From positions 1-20,470 of the forward strand of contig CBDHFJ010000151.1 in the NCBI GenBank assembly GCA_965262315.1: 20,470 bases of DNA, written 5' to 3'. Positions 7,403 through 14,372 of the stretch are shown one piece after another (the first letter of the stretch is position 1; each line of letters begins with the position of its first letter). Under the pieces are notes generated by a model. The model saw only the letters and a program-made list of their open reading frames with translations, searched no databases and was not told the origin of the DNA. The DNA is from JBCCFK01 sp965262315. Its GTDB lineage: Bacteria > Actinomycetota > Acidimicrobiia > Acidimicrobiales > UBA8592. A program made the position numbers and the translations under genes.

Positions 7403-8259
7403 CCACCGGGCTGCGTGCACTGACCGGCAGGGACCTGGTGCTGAGCCACTTCTCGCTTGCGCGCCATCACCCGCTCCCCGATCGCATCCAGGCCGCAGCC
7501 GCGGCCGGGTTCGCCGGCATCGGCCTCTACCTCGGCGACTACCGGCGGATGCTCGACAGCGGTACGACTGCAGCCGACCTCCAAGACCAGCTCGACCGCG
7601 CCGGCGTCTGCCTGGCCGAGATCGAGGTCCTCATCGGGTGGGCCGACCCCACACCCACCGGCGGCACCGCCGAGCTGGAGGCGCTGGCCTGGGACATCGC
7701 CGCCCGGTTCGAGTGCCGGTATGCGCAGGCGATCGGCCCGATCGGAACCGACATCCCGACAGCCGGGGCCGGATTCGGCGCGATGTGCGACCGCGCCGCC
7801 GAGCACGGCCTGGTCGTCGGGCTGGAGTTCCTGCCGTTCACCGACGTCGCCGACCTGGCCACCGCCCGTGCGATCGTCGAGGCGGCGGACCGTCCCAACG
7901 GCGGCCTCTGCCTCGACATCTGGCATTGCGTGCGGTCGGGCTGCACGCTCGACGAGATCGCAGTCGTTCCCGGCGAGCTCGTCACCGGACTCCAGATGAG
8001 CGACGGCACGCTCGCCCCGGCGATGAACGACTACAAGGCCGACTGCCTGGCCCACCGTGTGGCACCGGGCGACGGCGAGTTCGACCTCGACGGCTTCGTC
8101 TCGATCGTCCTCGAGGCCGGGATCGACGTCCCGTGGTCGGTCGAAGTCTGCAACACCCAGGCCTGGGACGCCGACCCCCACGGCCACGTCCGGCGAGCAG
8201 CAGACGGCATGCGCAACGTCCTCGACCGCGTGCGCGCGGGACGATCCGAGCTCAGCTGA
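7399..8259 (+). CDS. Xylose-isomerase-like TIM-barrel protein (sugar phosphate isomerase/epimerase family)
   Basis: The 286-residue protein has the AP-endonuclease-2/xylose-isomerase-like barrel pattern: LSHFSLARHHPLPDRIQAAAAAGFAGIGLYLGD (in pieces) at the N-terminus, LAEIEVLIGW, then GLVVGLEFLPF with its metal-binding Glu, GLCLDIWHCVR with Asp and His, LVTGLQMSDGTL, HRVAPGDGEFD, and WSVEVCN near the end. These motifs supply the Glu, Asp/His and Glu metal ligands of the family. Members isomerise or epimerise sugars, inositols or hydroxyacids; some act in ring-compound breakdown. The GTG at 7399 overlaps the TetR stop, and I chose it over an upstream in-frame start at 7330 that would lie inside TetR. 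Its end overlaps the convergent luciferase-like gene by 8 bases. Confidence 0.82.
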   Translation: MTTGLRALTGRDLVLSHFSLARHHPLPDRIQAAAAAGFAGIGLYLGDYRRMLDSGTTAADLQDQLDRAGVCLAEIEVLIGWADPTPTGGTAELEALAWDIAARFECRYAQAIGPIGTDIPTAGAGFGAMCDRAAEHGLVVGLEFLPFTDVADLATARAIVEAADRPNGGLCLDIWHCVRSGCTLDEIAVVPGELVTGLQMSDGTLAPAMNDYKADCLAHRVAPGDGEFDLDGFVSIVLEAGIDVPWSVEVCNTQAWDADPHGHVRRAADGMRNVLDRVRAGRSELS

Positions 8260-9274
8260 AGGCCGGCATGACCTCGTCGGCGAACAGGGTGACCGCCCGA
8301 CTGAGGGCTTCGGGGGTGGTGGCTTCGCGGCCCGTGGCGAAGATGACGCAGACCTCGTCGAAGCCGATGGTGTCGTGCCAGCGGCGGATCTCGTCGATCA
8401 CCAGGTCGGGGGTGCCGGCGAAGGCCCGGTCGCGGACGAACTCCTGGTAGGGCGGATCCTCACCGGCGGCGACGCGCTGGAGGACCGGGTCGTGGTCGTC
8501 GCCCTTGGTGCCGGCGTCCCAGTAGTACCGGTGGAAGCTGAGGGCGCGCTGGTACCACTCGGCCTCGACCTCGGCATCGGTCTCGCCCACCCAGCCCTCG
8601 CGCATGAGGCACAGGCGGGGCGTGCGCCCGGCCGCTTCGCACTCGGATCGGAACCGGGCGACCAGGTCGCTCACGTAGTCGAGCGTCTCCATCGGCAGGG
8701 TGAGCCATGCGTCGCCGAGGCGAGCCGCCCGACGGATCGCGGCGTCGGAGGTTCCGCCGACGTAGATCGGCGGATGGGGCTGTTGCACCGGTGGCGGAAA
8801 GACGGCCACGTCGTCGAGCTGGAAGAACTCGCCGTCCCAGCGGTAGCTGCCGGTCTCCCACGCACTGCGCAACAGGGCGAGCGTCTCGTCGAGGCGGCGG
8901 CCACGGGAGCTGAACGCGCTCCCGTAGTTCTCGTACTCGTATGGCCGATAGCCGACCCCGACCCCCAGCACGGCGCGGCCGCCCGACACCCGGTCGAGCG
9001 TCGAAGCCTGCTCGCAGATGTTGGCCGGATGATGCAGGGCGGCGAGGTAGACGCCGGTGCCGAGCCGGATGCGCTCGGTGTGTGCGGCGAGCGCGGCGAG
9101 GTAGACGAAGGGCGCGGCCTCGTCCATGACCTCGGGTGAGAACGAGTGGTGCCCGATGAAGCCGCCTGCGTAGCCGAGCTGGTCGACCAGCTGGGCGAAC
9201 TCGTAGCTCCGCCGATACGGGACCGGGTCGCCCTCGTCGCGAAAGCGTGGCAGGGTCAGGCTGAACTCGATCAC
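8252..9274 (-). CDS. Luciferase-like (LLM class) flavin/F420-dependent oxidoreductase
   Basis: The 340-residue protein has the bacterial luciferase-like barrel: FSLTLPRF at the start, YEFAQLVDQLGYAGGFIGHH, RIRLGTGVYLAALHHPANICEQASTLD (in pieces), GGRAVLGVGVGY at about residues 95-110, then PHPPIYVGGTSDAAIRRAARLGDAW (in pieces) at about 175-205. These are standard cofactor-site segments of F420- or FMN-dependent members, which oxidise or reduce small substrates. The start at GTG 9274 fits the family N-terminus; the frame stays open further upstream to 9358 but that part overlaps the divergent gene. The GTG has no clear ribosome site; TATGGT 8 bases upstream suggests a leaderless message. F420 versus FMN cannot be decided by eye. 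Confidence 0.9.
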   Translation of the reverse strand: MIEFSLTLPRFRDEGDPVPYRRSYEFAQLVDQLGYAGGFIGHHSFSPEVMDEAAPFVYLAALAAHTERIRLGTGVYLAALHHPANICEQASTLDRVSGGRAVLGVGVGYRPYEYENYGSAFSSRGRRLDETLALLRSAWETGSYRWDGEFFQLDDVAVFPPPVQQPHPPIYVGGTSDAAIRRAARLGDAWLTLPMETLDYVSDLVARFRSECEAAGRTPRLCLMREGWVGETDAEVEAEWYQRALSFHRYYWDAGTKGDDHDPVLQRVAAGEDPPYQEFVRDRAFAGTPDLVIDEIRRWHDTIGFDEVCVIFATGREATTPEALSRAVTLFADEVMPAFS

Positions 9275-9282
9275 GGGCCGGG

Positions 9283-9288
9283 ACCATA
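9283..9288 (-). promoter_or_regulatory. -10-like box of the luciferase-like oxidoreductase gene
   Basis: On the minus strand TATGGT lies 8 bases before the GTG start at 9274. Transcription starting about 7-8 bases after it would give a leaderless mRNA. No convincing -35 was seen in this GC-rich stretch. Confidence 0.3.
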
Positions 9289-9340
9289 CCCGCCTGCCGC
9301 GGGCCCGACCGATCGACATCGCGACCGCAAGGGGGCGCAC

Positions 9341-11311
9341 ATGACCCGATACGAGCACGTGTTCTCACCGTTGGAGGTGGGGCCCGTCACGTTGAAGAAC
9401 CGCATCGTCCGCTCGGCCCACGGCACCCTGATGACCGGTGAGCGGCTCATCGCCTACCACGAGGCCCGGGCCGCCGGCGGGGTGGCGATGAGCACCCTGG
9501 AGGCCACGGGCGTGCACCCCAACGCTCCGAGCCTGATCCCGCTGTACAGCGACGACTGCATCCCCTTCTACCGAGAACTCGTCGACCGCATGCGTCCGCA
9601 TGGCATGGCGATGTTCCAGCAGATCTACCACCCGGGTTCGGCCACCCGCCCCAAGAAGGCGGCCACCCAGGTGTCGTCGAGCCCCATCCCCAACCCGATG
9701 GTGGGCGGCATCCCCACCGCGATGACGGTGCCCGAGATCGGCGAGATGGTCGACTCGTTCGCCGCCGCCGCCCGTCGCTGCCGAGACGGTGGGCTCGACG
9801 GCGTCGACGTCCACGCCTCGTCCGGCTACCTGATCGAGCAGTTCCTCTCCCCCGCCAACAATCTGCGCGACGACGCCTACGGCGGCGACCTCGACAACCG
9901 GCTGCGGTTCCTCGTCGAGATCCTCGAGGCCATCCGGGCCGAGGTGGGCACCGACATCTGCGTCGGCGTCCGCCTCCCCAACGAGGAATACATCCCGGGC
10001 GGGCTCACCCCCGAAGACATCGCCGTGATCGCACGGCGGGTCGAGCCGCTGGTGGACTACGTGTCGCTCCACATGGGCTCGTACTGGCGCTTCCACAAGC
10101 TGCTCACCACGATGGACGAGCCGCTGGCCAACGAGATGCCCGTGAACGCCCGCATCATCGGCCGGGGCGAAGGGCGACTGTCGACCCCGACGATGGTGGT
10201 CGGGCGCATCATGACCCTCGACGACGCCGAACGCATCGTCGCCGACGGCGAGGCCGAGATGGTGTCGATGGTCCGAGCCCTGATCGCCGACCCGGACCTG
10301 GTCAACAAGTCCCGCGACGGCGGCGAGGACCTGGTCCGCCCCTGCATCGGCTCCAGCATGGGGTGTGTGGGCCAGCTCATGTCCACCGGCAAGCTCAGCT
10401 GCGTGGTCAACGTCGCCGCGGCCCAGGAGTCCGAGGTCAGCTTCGAGCCGCCCGGCCCCGCACCCGAAGCCAAGCGGGTTCTGGTGGTCGGCGGTGGGCC
10501 CGCCGGGTTGGAAGCGGCGCGGACGGCCGCGCTGCGGGGCCACGACGTGCATCTGTGGGAAGGCCTGCGCCACCTCGGTGGCCAGGTGGCGATCGCCGCC
10601 GCGGCCCCTCATCGCAGCGACATCGGGGCCATCACCGAATGGCTCACCGGCGAGGTCGAACGGCTCGGCGTGCACATCAGCCTCAACACCTGGGCCGACC
10701 CCGACGCCATCGCCGAGCTCGCTCCCGACGAGGTGGTCCTGGCCACCGGCGTGTCACCACGGCGCGACGGGTTCCAGCTCACCACCCCGGTGCAGCCCGT
10801 CGCCGGCCACGACCTCCCGCACGTGTACACCGCGTGGGACGTGTTCGGCTTCGGAGGCCGCGTCGACCCGGTGGGTCCGGCCGTGGTGTACGACGACACC
10901 GGCACCTTCGAGGCGATCTCGGTCGCCGACGCACTCCTCGAGGCCGGGCTGTCGGTCACCATGGTCGGACGCTACGAATCGATCGGCGCCACCCTCCCCT
11001 ACCCGCCCGCCACCGTGGCTGCGGCGCGCGAACGCCTGATGTCCGGTGACTTCGACTTCATCGGCGGCCACCATCTGCTGGCGATCCAACCCGACGAGGT
11101 CGCCATCGGTGTGGCGTTCACCGAACGCCGCCGCACCCTGCCGGCGTCAACCGTGGTCATCGTCACGTACGGCGAGCCCAATCGCGAGCTCGGCGAGCAC
11201 CTCGACGCCGCCGATGGACCGTGGCGGGTGCACCGTGTCGGCGACGTCACGGGCACCAACGGCGTGATGCCCGCCATCCACCAGGCCGCAGCGGTTGCCC
11301 GAGCGATCTGA
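9341..11311 (+). CDS. OYE-family NADH:flavin oxidoreductase / 2,4-dienoyl-CoA reductase-like enzyme
   Basis: The 656-residue protein has an N-terminal FMN barrel (FSPLEVGPVTLKNRIVRSAHG at the start, in pieces; DVHASSGYLIEQFLSP about 165-180; then DDAYGG and NR), and a C-terminal pyridine-nucleotide/FAD module beginning at VLVVGGGPAGLEAAR (about 381-395). This is the E. coli FadH/trimethylamine dehydrogenase layout. The iron-sulfur motif between them is altered: C335-x2-S338-x3-C342-x11-C354 instead of four cysteines. The usual AHGYL catalytic-loop histidine also reads ASSGYL. It likely reduces or oxidises a C=C or C-N bond of a catabolic intermediate. The ATG at 9341 has AAGGGGG 4-9 bases upstream. 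It is divergent from the luciferase-like gene and 18 bases from the convergent Rieske-2 stop. Confidence 0.9.
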   Translation: MTRYEHVFSPLEVGPVTLKNRIVRSAHGTLMTGERLIAYHEARAAGGVAMSTLEATGVHPNAPSLIPLYSDDCIPFYRELVDRMRPHGMAMFQQIYHPGSATRPKKAATQVSSSPIPNPMVGGIPTAMTVPEIGEMVDSFAAAARRCRDGGLDGVDVHASSGYLIEQFLSPANNLRDDAYGGDLDNRLRFLVEILEAIRAEVGTDICVGVRLPNEEYIPGGLTPEDIAVIARRVEPLVDYVSLHMGSYWRFHKLLTTMDEPLANEMPVNARIIGRGEGRLSTPTMVVGRIMTLDDAERIVADGEAEMVSMVRALIADPDLVNKSRDGGEDLVRPCIGSSMGCVGQLMSTGKLSCVVNVAAAQESEVSFEPPGPAPEAKRVLVVGGGPAGLEAARTAALRGHDVHLWEGLRHLGGQVAIAAAAPHRSDIGAITEWLTGEVERLGVHISLNTWADPDAIAELAPDEVVLATGVSPRRDGFQLTTPVQPVAGHDLPHVYTAWDVFGFGGRVDPVGPAVVYDDTGTFEAISVADALLEAGLSVTMVGRYESIGATLPYPPATVAAARERLMSGDFDFIGGHHLLAIQPDEVAIGVAFTERRRTLPASTVVIVTYGEPNRELGEHLDAADGPWRVHRVGDVTGTNGVMPAIHQAAAVARAI

Positions 11312-11329
11312 CGTCCGCCCTGCGGTCGC

Positions 11330-12457
11330 TCAGTCCGCGGTCATCTCCGCGACGGTGCGGTGCAGGACCTGATTGGCGGGCTCGTTGCGGCCGAACACGA
11401 AGTGACGATCCCCCATGCCGGCCAGCGCATCGCCGATCTGGAAGATGGTGGCGCAGTCCTCGTCACGCACCACGGCCTCGTACGTCTGACGTTTCTGCTC
11501 GGCCACCTCGACCACCTCGCCCTCGACCGGCTCGCGGTAGAACTGGAACTGGATCGTCGTCGACGTGTCCGGGGTGGGCCCTGGCAGGAGCCGGCTCATC
11601 ATCAGGGTGCCCCCGTGGCCTCCGCTGATGGACACGTTCGGGAAGACGTAGTGGACCAGGCTGAGATAGTCCGGGTAGTCGATGTCTTCGGCGGCGGGGT
11701 CGAACTGGTCGGTGAGCTTGCTGGCGAAGCCGATGCGGACGTGGGGGCCGTAGAGGTCGTAGGTGTTGCGGTTGGTGATCGAGCGGGTGCCGATGGTGTT
11801 CTTGTGCAGGTAGCCGATGTGGTAGCCGTCGAGGTAGCCGTCCGCGGCCAGCTTCCAGTTGGGGCTGTCGATGAAGGTCGGGACGCGATACGGGTACAGC
11901 TCGTCGAGGCGCAGCTCGGTCAGTGAGGCGTCGATGCCCTGGAGCCAGGTGTCGATGTCGATCTCGGCATCCGGGTCGAGCTGACTGAAGACGGCGCCGG
12001 CGCGCACGACCGTGGGCAGCTCGATGAGGCCGGTGACCTCGATCTCGCCGAAGGTCTCCCGGCCGGGCAACCCCACGAGCGTTCCCTCGTTGTCGTAGCT
12101 CCACGAGTGGTACGGGCAGGTGAATCGACGAGCGGTGCCACAGACCTCCTGGGTGACCTTCGGGCCCCGATGGCGGCACACGTTGAGGAACGTCCGGATG
12201 ACCCCGTCGTCGCCACGGACGATCAGCAGCGGGCGGCCCACGAGGTCGAAGGCCACGTAGTCGCCGGGCTCGCGGACCTCGGCGGTCAGCGCCACCAGGA
12301 TCGGCGACGCCAGGAAGATCCGGTCGATCTCCTTGCGGTACTGCTCGGGGTCGGCATAGGTCGACGCCGGGACCTTCATCGGCTGATCGCACTGGTCGGG
12401 CATCCCCGACTCCACGTTGGCCTGGAGGCGGGCGATGAGGTCGTCGAGCATCTGCAT
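11330..12457 (-). CDS. Rieske non-heme iron oxygenase, alpha (catalytic) subunit, copy 2
   Basis: The 375-residue protein carries C94-x-H96 (VCRHRG) and C114-x2-H117 (CPYHSW) for the Rieske cluster. The catalytic site is NWKLAADGYLDGYH (His about 213) with a second His about 218, and an acidic pair in VVRDEDCATIFQ at about 332-334. It differs clearly from copy 1 outside the motifs, so it is not a recent duplicate. It presumably hydroxylates or demethylates a ring substrate using an electron chain encoded elsewhere. The ATG at 12457 has AGGA 7 bases upstream. It is divergent from the KstD-like dehydrogenase, with a shared 113-base control region. Confidence 0.92.
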   Translation of the reverse strand: MQMLDDLIARLQANVESGMPDQCDQPMKVPASTYADPEQYRKEIDRIFLASPILVALTAEVREPGDYVAFDLVGRPLLIVRGDDGVIRTFLNVCRHRGPKVTQEVCGTARRFTCPYHSWSYDNEGTLVGLPGRETFGEIEVTGLIELPTVVRAGAVFSQLDPDAEIDIDTWLQGIDASLTELRLDELYPYRVPTFIDSPNWKLAADGYLDGYHIGYLHKNTIGTRSITNRNTYDLYGPHVRIGFASKLTDQFDPAAEDIDYPDYLSLVHYVFPNVSISGGHGGTLMMSRLLPGPTPDTSTTIQFQFYREPVEGEVVEVAEQKRQTYEAVVRDEDCATIFQIGDALAGMGDRHFVFGRNEPANQVLHRTVAEMTAD

Positions 12458-12486
12458 GGTGCTGTCCTGTCGGTACCGGCGCTTCC

Positions 12487-12516
12487 TTGCCGGGAGCAGT
12501 TTTCCTAACGTATGTT
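12487..12516 (+). promoter_or_regulatory. Candidate promoter of the KstD-like gene
   Basis: TTGCCG at 12487-12492 and TATGTT at 12511-12516 are separated by 18 bases; each matches its sigma-70 consensus at 4 of 6 positions. Transcription would start near 12523, giving a leader of about 48 bases with AGGGGGA before the ATG at 12571. Confidence 0.4.
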
Positions 12517-12518
12517 AT
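12507..12518. promoter_or_regulatory. Putative TetR operator, site 2
   Basis: AACGTATGTTAT matches site 1 (AACGCTCGTTAT) at 9 of 12 positions and fits AACGnnYGTTAT. It sits on the -10 box of the KstD-like gene and between the two divergent genes, so a bound repressor could block both. It also contains TAAC-GTAT-GTTA (12506-12517), and a palindromic AACGTT follows at 12521-12526. Confidence 0.5.
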
Positions 12519-12570
12519 GCAACGTTCGACGGCTCGTGTCCAGTGGTCCGAGCCCACAGGGGGAATTCGC

Positions 12571-14196
12571 ATGGACCAGTTCGACGTGGTGGTGCTCGGT
12601 TCGGGGGCGGCTGCACTCGCGGCCGCGGCCACGGCGGCCGGTCACGGCGCCGCGCGGGTGGGGCTGTTCGAGAAGGCCGATGTGGTCGGCGGCACCTCGG
12701 CCATGTCAGGCGGCATGATCTGGATTCCCTGCAACCACCACATGGAGGCCGTAGGCGCACCGGACTCACGCGACGACGTGCTGACCTACCTCGATTCGTT
12801 GTCGCACGGCATGATCCTGCCCGAGCTCGCCGAGGCCTACGTCGACACGGGCCCTGAGATGCTGCGCTGGTTCGAGGACAACACCCCGGTGATGTTCGAG
12901 ATCGTCGAGAGCTTCCCCGACTACCACCCCGAACACCCCGGAGGCAGCACCACGGGGGGCCGGTCGTTGGAGTGCCCCCTCTTCGACTTCAACCAGCTGG
13001 GCGAGTGGTCGGACCGGGTCAAACGAGGCCGACAGATGTCGCCCTGGATGCTGATGAACGAGACGAGCCTCGGCCGGGGCGGAACCACCGTGCTCCCGGC
13101 CCACGTCACCGCCGACCGCCAGGCCGCCAATCTGCGCGGCTGTGGCCAGGGCCTCGTCGGGCGGCTCCTCATGGCCTGCCTCGACCTCGACGTCAGCATC
13201 GAGACCGAGCACCGGGCCACCGAGCTCGTGATCAGCGACGGCGCGGTCACCGGCGTCCGGTTCGACACCCCCGACGGACCCCGCAGCGTGGAAGCGTCGG
13301 CGGTGGTCCTGGGCACCGGTGGCTTCGAATGGAACCGCGAGATGGTGCGCGACTTCATCCGTGGCCCGCTCGAACGCACCGTCGCCATCGAAACCAACAC
13401 GGGCGACGGCCTCAAGATGGCCATGCGCGCCGGGGCGTCGATCGGCAACATGCAGGAGGCCTGGTGGGTTCCCATCATGGACGTGCCCGACAAGGAGGGC
13501 GAGACGTTCTCGTGGCTGGTGAACCGTGAGCGGGTGCGGCCGCGCAGCATCATGGTCAACCGCGCCGGCCGCCGCTTTGCCAACGAGGCGGCCAACTACA
13601 ACGCGTTCGGCGCGGCCTTTCACGAGCTCGACCCCACCAGCTTCGAGTACCGCAACCTGCCCGCCCACCTGATCATGGACCACGAGTACGTGACGACCGG
13701 CGGCATCTACAAGTACCGGGGCGAGGGAGCCGTCCCGGACTGGCTCCATGCGGCGGAGACCCTGGAGGAGCTGGCCGAGCTGATCGACGTCGACCCCAAA
13801 GGACTCGTGGAGACGGTGGCGCGATGGAACGCGCAGGTGGCCGATCTCGATGATCCCGACTTCGGCCGCGGCCGCAGCATCAACGACACGCACTGGGGCG
13901 ACGGCTCCCGTACCCGGGCCGCCACCCTCGGGCCGCTCGACACCGCCCCGTACTACGCGGTCCGGGTCCGGCCCGGTGCGCTCGGCACCAAGGGCGGGCC
14001 CCGCACCAACGGTGACGCCCAGGTCCTCGACCTCGACGGTGACGTCATCCCCGGGCTGTACGCAGCGGGCAACGTCATGGCGTCGGCCATGGGCATGACC
14101 TACGGCGGCGCCGGCGGGACCCTGGGCCCGGGCATGGTCTTCGGGTTCGCAGCCGGCCGCCATGCCGCGGCGACGATCGAGGAGACCACACCATGA
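12571..14196 (+). CDS. FAD-dependent dehydrogenase, 3-ketosteroid-delta1-dehydrogenase (KstD)-like
   Basis: The 541-residue flavoprotein begins with the FAD-binding strand FDVVVLGSGAAALAAA (about 4-19), then EKADVVGGTSAMSGG, the fumarate-reductase/KstD superfamily hallmark. Near the C-terminus GLYAAGNVMASAMGMTYGG (with GAGGTLGPGMVFGFAAGR following) is close to KstD, whose catalytic Tyr and Gly in Y-x3-G would be Y511 and G515 here. KstD enzymes remove hydrogens from ring A of 3-ketosteroids; related proteins act on other cyclic ketones or acids, so the exact substrate is open. The ATG at 12571 is chosen for its strong AGGGGGA site and the FAD motif right after it. The stop overlaps the next small frame (ATGA). 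Confidence 0.88.
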   Translation: MDQFDVVVLGSGAAALAAAATAAGHGAARVGLFEKADVVGGTSAMSGGMIWIPCNHHMEAVGAPDSRDDVLTYLDSLSHGMILPELAEAYVDTGPEMLRWFEDNTPVMFEIVESFPDYHPEHPGGSTTGGRSLECPLFDFNQLGEWSDRVKRGRQMSPWMLMNETSLGRGGTTVLPAHVTADRQAANLRGCGQGLVGRLLMACLDLDVSIETEHRATELVISDGAVTGVRFDTPDGPRSVEASAVVLGTGGFEWNREMVRDFIRGPLERTVAIETNTGDGLKMAMRAGASIGNMQEAWWVPIMDVPDKEGETFSWLVNRERVRPRSIMVNRAGRRFANEAANYNAFGAAFHELDPTSFEYRNLPAHLIMDHEYVTTGGIYKYRGEGAVPDWLHAAETLEELAELIDVDPKGLVETVARWNAQVADLDDPDFGRGRSINDTHWGDGSRTRAATLGPLDTAPYYAVRVRPGALGTKGGPRTNGDAQVLDLDGDVIPGLYAAGNVMASAMGMTYGGAGGTLGPGMVFGFAAGRHAAATIEETTP

Positions 14197-14372
14197 CGAC
14201 CGGTACCCTCTGGCAGCCGATCACCGTCGGCAGCATGTCGGTGAGCCATCACCTCGTCGTTCGCCCCACGAGGGCGGCAACGGCAGCCTCATGGGCACCG
14301 GTGCCGACCTCGAACAGCACTGTGCCTGAAGCCCCGATCGCTCACCACCGCATCCCCATGGAGCAGCCATGA
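14193..14372 (+). pseudogene. Remnant of an OYE-family gene N-terminus (59-codon frame, frameshifted)
   Basis: The frame starts MTTGTLWQPITVGSMSVSHHLVV, like the opening of OYE-family enzymes ('LFEPI.IGSM...NRLV'). Right after it, at about 14262, one base appears to be missing: the family-like continuation SPHEGGNGSLMGTGADLEQHC is found in another frame and stops at TGA 14327-14329. The original frame instead runs on with unrelated residues to TGA 14370-14372. It overlaps the stop of the KstD-like gene and the start of the PEP-utilising gene by ATGA at both ends. It may still serve to couple translation across the operon. It could be a real 59-residue protein, but the frame-split similarity favours decay. 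Confidence 0.55.

Noticed and set aside
12766..14163. 465-codon minus-strand frame opposite the KstD-like gene
   Set aside because: No recognisable domain, and the plus-strand flavoprotein has full motifs; it is a GC-driven antisense frame.
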